Source: an uncultured Eubacterium sp. (GTDB taxonomy: Bacteria > Bacillota > Clostridia > Lachnospirales > Lachnospiraceae). From it: a stretch of DNA of 64,000 nt. The notes under the pieces were generated by a model. That model was not told the DNA's origin. It made no database searches and was given only the letters and a program-made list of their open reading frames with translations. The stretch lies in assembly GCA_949959185.1 (NCBI GenBank), contig CATLIX010000010.1, forward strand, positions 1 through 64,000. Direction: 5' to 3'. The position numbers and the translations under genes are program-made. The first letter of the stretch is position 1. Every line of letters starts with the position of its first letter. Of this stretch, positions 26,890 to 35,981 are shown piece after piece.

Positions 26890-28297
26890 GTTCCCGGCCC
26901 CCTTTCATGGAAATCAGTACCTGCGTCCCTTCCCCCGGACAGCTCTTAAATTTCATGGTCCCCTGATGAAGGGATACAATTTCCTGACAGAGGGCCAGTC
27001 CCAGGCCTGCGCCGCCATTGGCCCGTCCCCGCACCTTATCTACCATATAAAATGCCTGGGTAATCTTTTCAATTTCTTCCTGTGGTATTCCCACTCCCTG
27101 GTCCGACACCTGAATCAGGAACTGTTCTCCCTCAAAGCGGCCCGTTACCTGGATGCGGCCTCCTTCTCCGGAGGCCTTCACCGCATTGTCCACCAGGTTA
27201 TAAAGAAGGGATTTCATCAGCTCCCGGTCTGCCCACAGCGTACCCGGCTCTGATTCGCACACCAGCTCCATCTTCCGATGTTCCGTTATGACTTTCAGAG
27301 AGGTTCCGATTTCCTGAAACAACTGCTGCATGTCCTCCTGCTGCATGTCCAGATTGGTCTCTCCCACGGTAATCAGCTCCATGAGTTTTCCGGAAAGGGT
27401 ACGCATACGGGTGGCTTCCGCTTTGATAATTCCGGCATATTCGATACGGTTTTCTTCGGTAATATCTTTTTTTATCTGAAGCAAATCGGAAAATCCCAGT
27501 ATGGAAGTGAGAGGCGTTTTCATTTCATGGGAGAGATTGTCAATAAAGTGTTTCCTGTCCTCCGCCACATGTTCCAGCGCACGCACATTGGTTTCCACAG
27601 CTTCCGCCATACAGTTCATATTGCGGGCCAGCTCGGAAAGCTCGTCTTTTCCTTTTTCAGGAATGCGTTTCTGATAGCTTCCCTGGGCAATGGCTCTGGT
27701 TCCCTCATTTATTTTTTTCAGAGGATGGAGCAGCATTTTCACCACAACCAGCAGAATCAGAGCAATCACCATGGCGCACACCATACTGATGGCCTGTATC
27801 TGCCACAGCATATTTTCATGGATTTCCATAACGTCAGAAATATCGTGTTCCGTAACCACATAGTAAGTCTTGCCTTCCATGCTCTCGGAAGACGCCGTAT
27901 AGAGGCGGTCTCCCTCTACCTGCATATAGCTTTTCCCCGTATTCTGTACGGCTTTCGTCAGCTCTCCCGGCGGCTCCATGTCCCGGTTGGCATATACTTT
28001 CTCATTCCGGGCATTGCAGAACATAATGCCGCTGCCTTCGGTATTTTTGCCAAAGGTGCTCTCCATAAATTTTTTCAGTTTCTTTTCTTCCAGCACAATG
28101 GCGTTTTCTTTCAGGCGTTCCGTAATCATCATGCTCTTGAAACTGGTTACCAGAAATTCATGCTCGCTGTACACGCTTTGCTTTTTCTGATTCAATGCAT
28201 AAGAAAAACTGTTTTTCAACAGCAAAATACTGGTCATGCTTACCGCCAGCATAACCAGTATCAGAGTATACAGAAAAACTTTCTGCCACAGCTTCAT
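26882..28297 (-). CDS. Sensor histidine kinase
   Basis: Two membrane helices (about residues 5-27 and 166-188) flank an extracellular sensor domain. A HAMP linker, HisKA domain with His257 (FIDNLSHEMKTPL) and HATPase_c domain (NLVDNAVKA, DQGVGIP, GAGLGLALC) follow. The ATG at 28297 has AAAGGAG 7 nt upstream and lies 4 nt after the response regulator stop. It phosphorylates the neighbouring OmpR-type regulator. The signal is unknown; antimicrobial peptide or envelope stress is common for this class. Confidence 0.92.
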   Translation of the reverse strand: MKLWQKVFLYTLILVMLAVSMTSILLLKNSFSYALNQKKQSVYSEHEFLVTSFKSMMITERLKENAIVLEEKKLKKFMESTFGKNTEGSGIMFCNARNEKVYANRDMEPPGELTKAVQNTGKSYMQVEGDRLYTASSESMEGKTYYVVTEHDISDVMEIHENMLWQIQAISMVCAMVIALILLVVVKMLLHPLKKINEGTRAIAQGSYQKRIPEKGKDELSELARNMNCMAEAVETNVRALEHVAEDRKHFIDNLSHEMKTPLTSILGFSDLLQIKKDITEENRIEYAGIIKAEATRMRTLSGKLMELITVGETNLDMQQEDMQQLFQEIGTSLKVITEHRKMELVCESEPGTLWADRELMKSLLYNLVDNAVKASGEGGRIQVTGRFEGEQFLIQVSDQGVGIPQEEIEKITQAFYMVDKVRGRANGGAGLGLALCQEIVSLHQGTMKFKSCPGEGTQVLISMKGGREHG

Positions 28298-28301
28298 CCC
28301 G

Positions 28302-28964
28302 TCACTCCTTTGCACTTTCCAGCCGGTATCCCAGCTTGGGAATGGTCACCAGCCTGTCTCTCAGATTCAGTTTCTTGCGGAGCTGCTGGATATGGATGTC
28401 AATGGTCCGTGTCTCTCCTTCATATTCAAAGCCCCAGACTGCCGCCAGCAGGCGGTCGCGGGAAATGGCCACATCCTTATGCTGAATAAAAAACACAAGG
28501 ACTTCAAATTCCTTGGGCGTCAGACAGACTTCCTCTCCGCCGCATTTGCAGGTATGTTCCTCCACATTCACGGAAATGTCTCCGTAGGAATATGTGGTCT
28601 CGGTCCGTTTTACCCTGCGCAGAATCACTTCAATTCTGGCCAGCAGCTCCATGGCTTCAAAGGGCTTCACAATATAATCTTCCGCTCCCAGCCGCAGCCC
28701 TTTTACCTTATCCGTCAGCTCCTGTCTGGCAGTAATAAAAATCACCGGAGTATCCGTACTGGTGCGTTTCTGTATAATTTCAAATCCGCTCATATCCGGA
28801 AGCATCACATCCAGCAGTATCAGGTCGTATCCGCCCCGCTCTATTTTCTCAAAAGCCTCCGCACCGTTGCCGCACACAATCCCCTCATATCCGCCGATTG
28901 CCACCGTTGCTTCCATCAGCTTTGCTATATTTGCGTCATCTTCCACAATGAGTATTTTTATCAT
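28302..28964 (-). CDS. OmpR-family response regulator
   Basis: Receiver domain with phospho-acceptor Asp52 (LILLDVMLPD), Thr/Lys switch residues (FITAR, IVKPF) and a C-terminal winged-helix DNA-binding domain (RTIDIHIQQLRKKL...IPKLGYRL). 220 aa, full length. First gene of the regulator-kinase-membrane protein unit. Direct repeats placed upstream of its promoter suggest autoregulation. Confidence 0.94.
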   Translation of the reverse strand: MIKILIVEDDANIAKLMEATVAIGGYEGIVCGNGAEAFEKIERGGYDLILLDVMLPDMSGFEIIQKRTSTDTPVIFITARQELTDKVKGLRLGAEDYIVKPFEAMELLARIEVILRRVKRTETTYSYGDISVNVEEHTCKCGGEEVCLTPKEFEVLVFFIQHKDVAISRDRLLAAVWGFEYEGETRTIDIHIQQLRKKLNLRDRLVTIPKLGYRLESAKE

Positions 28965-29063
28965 CTTTTATCCGGTCCTTCCCTGGTCTGCCATACGTAC
29001 CGGTGCCTGGCCGCCAGCGTTTCGCTGTCCGGGCACACTTCGGCTTATATCATATCCGCTGCT

Positions 29064-29116
29064 ATTATATCGGATATCCGGCAGAAAGTATGCAGGAAAA
29101 TGTAAGAAAAATGTAA
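29064..29116 (-). promoter_or_regulatory. Putative autoregulated promoter of the two-component operon
   Basis: In the minus direction TATAAT lies at 29069-29064 with no good -35. Two TTACAT boxes (29116-29111 and 29105-29100) repeat with an 11-bp period and end 30 bp before the -10. That is the spacing and position of PhoB/OmpR-type activator boxes. The upstream stretch 28965-29180 has no gene. Confidence 0.5.
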
Positions 29117-29180
29117 ACTTTAACATGAGGAGGGGCCCTGATGTTTTTATCCGGCCCACGCCTGCCTTGAGGAGGGACCC

Positions 29181-29751
29181 TTATAAATTAATATTTATCT
29201 CATACTTATCATCAATAAGCACATAATTTACATGATACTTCTGAGCAGATTCTAAAAATTTTCTATTATCTTCCAGGACATGTTCCATCGTACACCATGC
29301 ATCGTCCGGACGTGTTTCTACCACATCCGCATATCTTTTTATACTGGAAAAATGGTTTCTTATATAGCGTTCGCTCAATACAAGGCAATAGTCTGTTCTC
29401 CAGGGCTGTTTTAATCATTTCCCGGACAACGGGCCACAAATAATCTGTAAGTTTATCGTAACAGTTCAGACAGGTCTGCGCACTTGCTGCGCTGAGCGTG
29501 AGAATATAATTCAGGAGAGCAAAAATCCCATTGCGAAGCAATTTTAAATGGATTTTTGCATGTAACAGGGTAGCTTGTCTGAACTGTTACAGTTTATCAT
29601 CATCTTCCGGGGTAAGTTCCGTATAGCCGCTTCGGATAAGCCCCATTTTCAGATGGTCTGTGGATAAATACGGGTATTTATATTTTTCAGGCAGTTTTTG
29701 AGCCAGTGCGGTCTTGCCCGTGTGTGAGGCTCCTGTTATCAATATAATCAT
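29181..29751 (-). pseudogene. P-loop nucleotide kinase, split by a MITE and internally deleted
   Basis: The N-terminal part starts at 29751 (AGAGGAG site) with MIILITGASHTGKTALAQKL, a Walker A P-loop. It runs to DDDKL, where a 133-bp element inserts a stop. Reading resumes after the insertion as DKLTDYLWPVVREMIKTALENR. It then shifts frame with loss of a central segment before DYCLVLSERYIRNHF, and ends at 29181 in IDDKYEININL. The family resembles small adenylate/shikimate kinase-like NTPases. Three fragments of one gene, not three genes. Function is lost. Confidence 0.85.
29458..29590. mobile_element. 133-bp MITE of IS66 type
   Basis: Terminal inverted repeats of 15 bp (GTAACAGTTCAGACA at one end, exact complement at the other) are bounded by an 8-bp direct repeat AGTTTATC at 29450-29457 and 29591-29598. 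IS66-family elements have GTAA ends and make 8-bp target duplications, which fits. It encodes nothing. An inner palindrome (AAAAATCC/GGATTTTT) is present. The intact duplication indicates a fairly recent insertion. Confidence 0.92.
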
Positions 29752-29825
29752 TGTTTTCTCCTCTTTGACGCGCCGGGCATGGTCGCTTCAGCGACATTAT
29801 TCTATTCATGCGAATGCGCATAATT

Positions 29826-29897
29826 GTTTTTATCTCATAGGAAATCTATATTCTTTAGCACTTCGCAGTAACACGATATTTCCTGTAAGATAAAAAA
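29826..29897. repeat. Palindromic repeat family A, copy inside a vanZ-like gene
   Basis: Ends TTTATCTCATAGGAAA and TTTCCTGTAAGATAAA with the TTTAGCACTTCGCAGTAACA core that matches the reverse complement of 12305-12335. The whole element is translated as the last 20 or so residues of the VanZ-like protein. Confidence 0.85.
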
Positions 29898-30318
29898 GTA
29901 ACCCCGCCAGACTGCCGGCGCTGTCAATACACACATCCGCAAACCTGCCGGCCCGGCCCGGTACAAATATCTGATGAAATTCATCGGAAGCCGCATAGCA
30001 CACCGCCAGCCCCAGCGCCAGCAGAAATTTTTTCCTGTTGCTGAAATCATAGCATTCCAGATGGAGTATCAGCAGAATGGCCAGCAGCGCATACTCGCTC
30101 ATATGGGCTCCTTTGCGAATGACGAACTGCATACTTTCCGCCTGTTTTACAAGTTCTTCTTCTGTTTTTTCCTGTCTCAGCAGACGATTCTTAAGCTCTG
30201 CAATCCGGTAAGACACGGACTGGCTGGTCTGAGAAGATTCTGTTGCGTCCTGGGCAGAAAAAGCAAAGATAATGACCATCCATGCAAGAACCAGAGCTCC
30301 CGTTACATATTTTTTCAT
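29830..30318 (-). CDS. VanZ-like family membrane protein
   Basis: A 162-residue protein with three to four membrane helices. It has the VanZ hallmarks RKGAHMSEYALLAIL and DEFHQIFVPGRAGRFADVCIDSAGSLAG. VanZ-like proteins influence resistance to teicoplanin and other lipoglycopeptides or lipopeptides; the biochemical activity is unknown. Start at 30318 with AAAGGAG. The final segment after AGLLFYL (about residues 141-162) is encoded by a palindromic repeat that also gives the stop codon. Confidence 0.88.
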   Translation of the reverse strand: MKKYVTGALVLAWMVIIFAFSAQDATESSQTSQSVSYRIAELKNRLLRQEKTEEELVKQAESMQFVIRKGAHMSEYALLAILLILHLECYDFSNRKKFLLALGLAVCYAASDEFHQIFVPGRAGRFADVCIDSAGSLAGLLFYLTGNIVLLRSAKEYRFPMR

Positions 30319-30354
30319 GAGGTGATTCTCCTTTCCCCCTGTGTGATTATCAGG

Positions 30355-30433
30355 CAATTGCAAAACGCTTCAATTGTCAAAATTTCTGAATTGTACATGA
30401 AATCAGTATAATTACTGAGTTTCGCAATTGTCT
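30355..30433. repeat. Short inverted-repeat element, family B
   Basis: Ends CAATTGCAAAAC and the inverted GTTTCGCAATTG enclose TGTACATGAAATCAGTATAA. The flanks both carry TGTGTGATTATC (about 30341-30352 and 30434-30446), a possible target duplication. The inside matches both arms of the larger element at 38932-39213. The surrounding gap 30319-30501 holds nothing else. Confidence 0.65.
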
Positions 30434-30501
30434 GTGTGTGATTATCTGAAAGAATGCCTTCAGGGTTCTTCTTCAGTGCATATCATATCACATCAGCCGG
30501 A

Positions 30502-31383
30502 TTATTTAAAGCGTGCTTTCAGCAAAGGGCCGGATTCTCCGGTTGAATTCTCATGGGCTTTATTTTCCAGTACATATCCCACATCGCCCACACTTCCGAT
30601 ATTGGCATAAATATTGATTTTATGTCCGTCCCTGGTAATATTTTCCTTCCCCTTCAGTGTCTGCAGAAACTGCAGCTCCTCCTGAATCCTTTTTTCTGCC
30701 TGGGCGCAGATTTCTTCCGTCGGCTCCAGAATAATTTCTCCGCCAAATCCATCCACAACTGCTTTCATGCCCGTATGCACTTCCTCCAGATTCAGATTCA
30801 CTCCAATCAGGGCCGGAATATTCATCATCCTCGCAAGAATTGCCGTATGGGAGTTGGCAGAGCCATGAACCGTCACCAGGGCAAGCATTTTGCTTTTATC
30901 CATCTGTACCGTTTCACTGGGGCTTAAATCATCCGCCACAATAACAGAAGGCTCCATATCTGCAAAATCCACATCTTCCTGACCGGACAGAATCCGCACC
31001 AGACGGTTGGAAACGTCCTTTACGTCCGCAGCCCTTGCCTTCATATAATCGTCGTCCATACTGGCAAACATTTCGGAAAAATTATCTCCTGTCATGGTCA
31101 CCGCGTATTCTGCATTTACCAGTTCATTCCGTATCACATCTTCCAGCATCATCTGATGTACTTCAAATATAGCGGCGCTGGCTTCTCCCACTTCTTTTAC
31201 AGCCTTTTCACAGAGTTGCCGAAGCTGTTTCTGTGCCTCCTGTCCGGCTTTTCCCATACGGAAAATTTCCGCGTCTGCATCCGTAACCTTTTTTCGCTTC
31301 ACCTGCTGTCCTTCTTTTTTCAAAACAGCCACAGGGCCAGGGACAATTCCTTTGTAAACTGCTTTTCCTGATATTTTTATCAT
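30502..31383 (-). pseudogene. ptsI: PTS enzyme I, truncated after the His domain
   Basis: Start at 31383 (AAGGAGG 10 nt upstream) with MIKISGKAVYKGIVPGPVAV. The N-terminal HPr-binding region and the phospho-histidine site His179 (NSHTAILARMMNIPALIG) are present. The match ends at INIYANIGSVGDVGYVLEN, where the PEP-binding barrel should begin. The last 20 residues are unrelated. 294 aa against about 570 normally, so it cannot accept phosphate from PEP. Remnant of a sugar-specific PTS operon. Confidence 0.85.
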
Positions 31384-31435
31384 ATTCTTTCGGCCTCCTT
31401 TGGCAATACCAAACCCCCATGGAAATCCTGCGCAA

Positions 31436-31495
31436 ACTGCCCGGCCTTCCATGGATTCCCAGTTCGTCTTTGATTGTATAAGAAAATTTTTTCAT
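31436..31495 (-). pseudogene. HPr fragment
   Basis: Starts at 31495 with AGGAGG upstream as MKKFSYTIKDELGIHGRPGSL, the HPr N-terminus with the phospho-His site; the usual Ala before Arg is Gly. Homology stops after about 20 residues and runs directly into the enzyme I ribosome-binding site, so about 65 residues are missing. Confidence 0.75.
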
Positions 31496-31505
31496 CCTTT
31501 GCCTC

Positions 31506-31805
31506 CTATGCTTTTCCCACGCTTCCACACACTTCCATCTTGCTCATCACATATTTCTTCACTTCTTCCCGGTCCTGAGCATTGTATTTCTTGGGGTCAA
31601 TGGTATCCGGCTTTTCACCCAGCACCTGATTTACCCCTCTGGTAAACGCAATCCTTAAGTCTGTCGCGTAATTCACCTTGCAGATTCCTCTGCGGATACA
31701 TTCTTTTACCGCCTCGTCCGGCACGCCGGAGGTTCCGTGAAGCACCAGGGGAATCTCAACCACTTTCCGAATCTCACTCAGACGTTCCACATCCAGTTTG
31801 GGGCT
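31506..31805 (-). pseudogene. Class II aldolase C-terminal fragment
   Basis: From KLDVERLSEIRKVV onward it matches the C-terminal third of class II fructose/tagatose-bisphosphate aldolases: LVLHGTSGVPDEAVK (metal-binding His) and GICKVNYATDLRIAF. The N-terminal two thirds are missing. It is joined at about 31805 to a PfkB fragment by a deletion. Confidence 0.8.
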
Positions 31806-32016
31806 TCAGCGCTTCTCCGCTGGTATCCAGAATCACCTGTTTTCCGGCTTCTTTTGCCAGCAGAATCATGTTACGGTAAATATCCCCGGACATTCCCTGG
31901 GGCATGCTGCCCGACATGGTAACAACGGAACTGTCTTTTATCATTTCCGGAAATTCCGCCAGAAATCCTGTTTCTTCTTCCTCTGTAATCTGACACCCCG
32001 GTTCCAGATATTCCAT
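31806..32016 (-). pseudogene. PfkB-family sugar kinase internal fragment
   Basis: FLAEFPEMIKDSSVVTMSGSMPQGMSGDIY and AKEAGKQVILDTSGEALK match the middle of 1-phosphofructokinase/tagatose-6-phosphate kinases. The N-terminus and the catalytic C-terminal half are gone. The reading passes into aldolase sequence in another frame. Confidence 0.75.
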
Positions 32017-32031
32017 GGAACCAAAAAAAAC

Positions 32032-32123
32032 AGTCAGGATTCCTGCAGATTTTGTGCAAAAAAAGAGAACGGTTGAAATGGTTTCCCACGTATGGAAATC
32101 TTTTCAACCATTCTGTCCTGACT
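32032..32123. other. Nested inverted repeat upstream of the aldolase/PfkB remnant
   Basis: Outer arms AGTCAGGA (32032-32039) and TCCTGACT (32116-32123) enclose inner arms GGTTGAAA (32071-32078) and TTTCAACC (32102-32109). It lies just after the PRD antiterminator stop and could be a leftover terminator/antiterminator structure of the PTS operon. Confidence 0.45.
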
Positions 32124-32127
32124 CTCC

Positions 32128-33589
32128 TTATTCCATTACTTCGTATTCGTATTCTTCAATAACTCCGGCCGCTTCCTCCGGGGTGCTGCACCGGTGCAGC
32201 TTTTCCTTAAATTCTGCCCGCTGCAGCATATTAACCAGATTAAAAAATGCTTTTAAATGGGTTTTATGGTCCACTGCGCTTAAACAGCACACAAATTCCA
32301 CCGGATCAAATTCCTCACTGCCAAAATTCACCGGTGTTTTCAGACGAATCAGACTCATACTCACTTTAATACTTCCGGCTTCCAGCCCTTCGTGGGGCAC
32401 TGCAAAGCCGGGTGAAAGCACCACATAAGGCCCGTTCTTTTCAATATTGCTTACCATGGCGTCCAGATACCGCTGCTCCACATACCCCCGCTCCAGCAAT
32501 TTCTGACCGGACAGGCGGACTGCCTCTCTCCAGTCTCTGCAGTCCACATCCAGCAGAATATGAGAGGGCGGCAGCAGATGGTGCAGATAAGGGGCAAAGA
32601 TTTCCGCATCTGCTTCCGCAGACTGGTGAAAATACTCTCTTACCGCTTTCCTGATTTTTTTCATCAAAGCAGGAGCTGCTTCCGGAACTGCTTCCTGGAC
32701 AATGGGTGAAATCCGCTCAAGCATTCCCTTTGCCTTTATCTCGCTTTCATCAATTCTGACAGGAAGATGGCGGCTGCTTCGCAGAGCGTCAATTTTATTT
32801 CCCACACAGATATAATCTTCATCATTCAGCAACGGTGAGACAATCACGTAATCCAGCCGGCAACCTTCCAGCGGAACGGTACTGATAATAAAATCCGCCT
32901 TACCAGGCTCCAGATTTCCAGCTTCATGGGAAGATACAATATCCACAATCTGGAAATTAAAATGGGTTTTCAGTTTTTCCAGTAAAAGCCGGGAAGTACC
33001 GATTCCGGCATGGCAGGCCACAATCACATGAAAGGCGATTTTTTTGTTTTTTCTACGCTCCAGTGCGGCGCAGACATGGATACTGACATATTCCAGATCT
33101 TTATCTGACAGCTCCCGGTTCCCGTATCCTTTCAGAATATTTCTTCTCTTAATGACTGCTTCCGCCACATTTCCATTCTCCTTCAGGATTTTCCGGATAA
33201 CTGACGTTTTTTTCCTGAAACACAGACGCCAGATGATTGGACAGATTTTCAAAAAAATCATAATCATCGTTCAGGTTTATGCCCAGATCTTCCGATATCT
33301 TCTCAATAAACTGGCGGGTCACCATCTGAATCACATCCTTCCGGACTGATTTGTTTTTCAGATATCTGGCGGAGGAAAGCGTAACATACTCTGAAGAACT
33401 GACCAGAATAGAAGCCGCTATTCTCACCCGTTCTTCCCTGGACAGCTTATAATTGTAAAAATCCCTGTCTTCTGTTAAATGAAGGGCCTGCTCAAAATCT
33501 TCCCCGCCGGAAACCACGCCGCTTTTTATATTCAGCCGGCACAGTCTGTAAATCACGGATACCATTCTTTTGTTCATTTCATCCCGCAA
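32128..33589 (-). pseudogene. PRD-type (MtlR/GatR-like) PTS regulator, headless and frameshifted
   Basis: The 5' part (33589-33150) encodes two PTS regulation domains. The 3' part encodes the end of PRD2, an EIIB-like domain (VIVACHAGIGTSRLL) and a fructose/mannitol-type EIIA domain with its phospho-His (FAVPHEGL). The frames meet at a run of seven T (33207-33213 plus strand), giving a one-base shift after HLASVF. The N-terminal HTH domains, about 200 residues, are absent, so even without the shift it could not bind DNA or RNA. The shift could also be a sequencing error. Confidence 0.85.
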
Positions 33590-34127
33590 TCCTTTCCCTG
33601 CAGCAACTGTCTGACTGCTGCCGGCAGCTCTGACGGTTTTGCAATCACCACAGCCGCCTGCTGTATTTCTTCCGGCGCATATCCGTATGCGCAGCCAATC
33701 AGAGGAATTCCATTTTCTTCCGCTGCCTGAAGGTCAAATTTCCGTTCTCCTGCCAGACATGCACGCACCGGTTTTATTTTTTCCAGCAGATTTTTTAACA
33801 CCTCTGCCTTGTTCCTGCCCATCTCCAGTGAAGCTATCACATCAAAATACTCCCGAACCTGAATTGCCTGTAATACATGCCCAATATGCTCCGGAAAATT
33901 ATTTGAACATATGGCCAGTTGAAAGCCTTCGGATTTCAGTTCTTCTTCCCCAATGTTCCGAAAAATTTTCGGATAATCAGTTCCGGACTTAATCCGATAC
34001 AGGAAATGATTTCCTGAGCCGACACCTGTTTTCCCCTGTTTGCCAGGGCTGTCTGACAGGCTTCCACCGCATAGGGAGCTGTCTGATTCAAGGTTCCGTC
34101 AATATCAAAGATTACATATTTTTCCAT
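33574..34127 (-). pseudogene. HAD-family phosphatase with deleted cap domain
   Basis: Starts at 34127 with MEKYVIFDIDGTLNQTAP (nucleophile Asp). The reading reaches GLSPELIIRKFFGTLG and then needs a frame change to continue as EEELKSEGFQLAICSNN and VIASLEMGRNKAEVLKNLL. Most of the cap domain between these parts is missing. It ends overlapping the regulator remnant, so it was the promoter-proximal gene of the same PTS operon. Confidence 0.8.
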
Positions 34128-34305
34128 TCTGATCTTTCCTTCCATTTCTGCATCTCTGGCAGATTTTTGTATCATCATACCACAGCAGCCCGTTGGAAAA
34201 AAGTATAATTCTTTTCCGAAAATATTGCAAAAATTTCCGGATATCATTCTGAAACCGGTGGAAGCATCTTCTGTTTTTGTCAGAATCAGCCCGGATTATC
34301 CCGTA

Positions 34306-34896
34306 TCATTCCTTCCGGAAATCTTTCAGATACACTTCCATGGAGCGATTCATTTCCACAGAAAATTCACTTTCATATTTCCGGTTCCAGAATGCTTCCA
34401 TCCAGGATTCATAGTCCCGGTTTCCCGTTTTTCCGGAAAACATAGCGCGGATACTTTCACTGTCTTTATCCTGATAAGCATTTTCACAGACCATATCGGA
34501 AAGGGCAAACCGCTCCGGCTTTTCCCGTTCTTTCTGCTGGCTGACAGGCCGCCCGAATACAAGCATACAGGCAGGATACACATAAGCCGGAAGGGACAGA
34601 AGCTCCTTCATTTCTTCCGCGCACTCCATCACATCTCCAATATAGCAGGAGCCGATGCCAAGGCTTTCCGCTGCCGTCACCCCATTCTGAGCCGCAATCA
34701 CCGCATCCTCCACTGCCAGAAGCAAATCCCCCGGCCCCGGCTTTCTGGGTTCCAGCCCTGCCTCCCGGTAAAAGGACAGCCATTTCCGGCAGTCCGCACA
34801 GAAAATCAGTACCATTTTAGCTTTCGCAATAAAGGGCTGATGGTCGCAGAGTTCCGCCAGCGTTTCCTTCCTTACAAATTGCTTCGAACATTTCAT
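34306..34896 (-). pseudogene. Nitroreductase lacking its N-terminus
   Basis: From FVRKETLAELCDHQPFIAKA onward it follows NfsA/Frp-type FMN nitroreductases: VLIFCADCRKW, VEDAVIAAQNGVTAAESLGIGSCYIGD and PACMLVFGRP. The first 60 or so residues, with the FMN-binding R-S-x-R-x-F motif, are missing. The 5' end is fused to the 3' end of the P-loop gene at about 34868-34890. An internal start could still give product, but FMN binding would be impaired. Confidence 0.75.
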
Positions 34897-35413
34897 AACC
34901 GGCGTTGGAATCTTCCGTAAGAATAACGGACAACTCCGGTATTCTTTTCACATTTATTTCCGGATATACCTGGTGCATGGAATTATAAACCTGTCTGGTA
35001 TTCTGATAATACCCGCTGTTCTTCAGATAATAAATCTCATGGACGCTATATGGCAGCATATTCAGACTATCTCTTGTGATAAATACAAAGTAACAGCCGG
35101 AAGCCAGCACTGCTTCTGCAAAAGATTTCGAATATAAAAATCTTTCCTGCTCATCTACAAATACCACTGTTTCTTTCAGCAGCTGTAATCGTAATACCGC
35201 ACTTTCGGCATCTCCTGACAAAACCGCACACTTCCTGTCACAAATCACTTCTGTTCCCGGCCCCGTTCTGCCGGAAAGATAATCACTTATTATCTGTATC
35301 AGAGTTGTTTTTCCACTTGCACTGTTTCCCTGAATCACCGTGATATTTCTGCGCAGGTTGAGTTCATAACGAAGTTTTTTCGTAGATACCACTACTCTTA
35401 TATTACCCTTCAA
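34817..35413 (-). CDS. P-loop ATP-binding protein, partner of DUF4869
   Basis: Walker A GNSASGKTTLI at residues 29-39 and a Walker-B-like VVFVDEQER near 95. A TTG start at 35413 is supported by AGGAGG 9 nt upstream, inside the end of the DUF4869 gene (11-nt overlap). The final 20 residues after YEMFEAICKEG look foreign, because the gene end was replaced by nitroreductase DNA. The pair with DUF4869 occurs in other Lachnospiraceae as I recall, with no known function. It may be truncated by tens of residues. Confidence 0.65.
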   Translation of the reverse strand: MKGNIRVVVSTKKLRYELNLRRNITVIQGNSASGKTTLIQIISDYLSGRTGPGTEVICDRKCAVLSGDAESAVLRLQLLKETVVFVDEQERFLYSKSFAEAVLASGCYFVFITRDSLNMLPYSVHEIYYLKNSGYYQNTRQVYNSMHQVYPEINVKRIPELSVILTEDSNAGYEMFEAICKEGNAGGTLRPSALYCES

Positions 35414-35867
35414 AAATTTCCACCTCCTGAAATTCCTTTAAGAATTCTTCATAACTGTGAATTACATTTCCACTGTTTTTGACAGAAATTTCAAAAGGCT
35501 CTTCAAATTCCATTTCATACCCCAGTCTCACGGTAATATCCTGTCTCTTCCCAATTTCCAGTATCCATTTCGCACAATTATTTCCACAGGCAGAAGCATT
35601 AACAATAAGCGTGGGTTCCTTATACATAATAATAAGTGCTTTCACACCTCCCGACAATCGTTCGGGCGCAATGATTCCAAGTACCGGACTGTCAATAGAA
35701 TACGCTGATATTACTGTTGAATCATCTACATCCCGAACCATTTCTTTTACCAGTTCATCTTCAAACCATTCTTCTTCATAATTATATTTAAACCATGTAT
35801 CCGGACTGAACACATAATTCGTATTTTCTATATCTTTTGACCCTCTGTTAAAAATAATACTCAGCAT
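35403..35867 (-). CDS. DUF4869 family protein
   Basis: 154 aa. The pattern VKEMVRDVDDSTVIS, IDSPVLGIIAPERLSGGVKALI and NCAKWIL is what I associate with DUF4869. It has no signal or membrane segment. First gene of a two-gene unit with the P-loop protein. The co-occurrence with an ATPase suggests a two-component module, possibly defence or stress related. That is inference only. Confidence 0.65.
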   Translation of the reverse strand: MLSIIFNRGSKDIENTNYVFSPDTWFKYNYEEEWFEDELVKEMVRDVDDSTVISAYSIDSPVLGIIAPERLSGGVKALIIMYKEPTLIVNASACGNNCAKWILEIGKRQDITVRLGYEMEFEEPFEISVKNSGNVIHSYEEFLKEFQEVEIFEG

Positions 35868-35981
35868 ATGACTTATCCTCCCTGTATTTTCCTGTCTGTT
35901 CCCATCATACTATATCTTCCGCAGGGAAAAAAGCCCGTTTCATTTACCGATATCCATACCGTTTTCTCCCCGGCCGAGGCC

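Noticed and set aside
27278..28489. 403-codon open frame opposite the histidine kinase
   Set aside because: Antisense shadow; the minus-strand kinase has all expected domains.
29266..29541. Separate 91-residue gene
   Set aside because: It is the middle fragment of the MITE-split kinase read through the element, not an independent gene.
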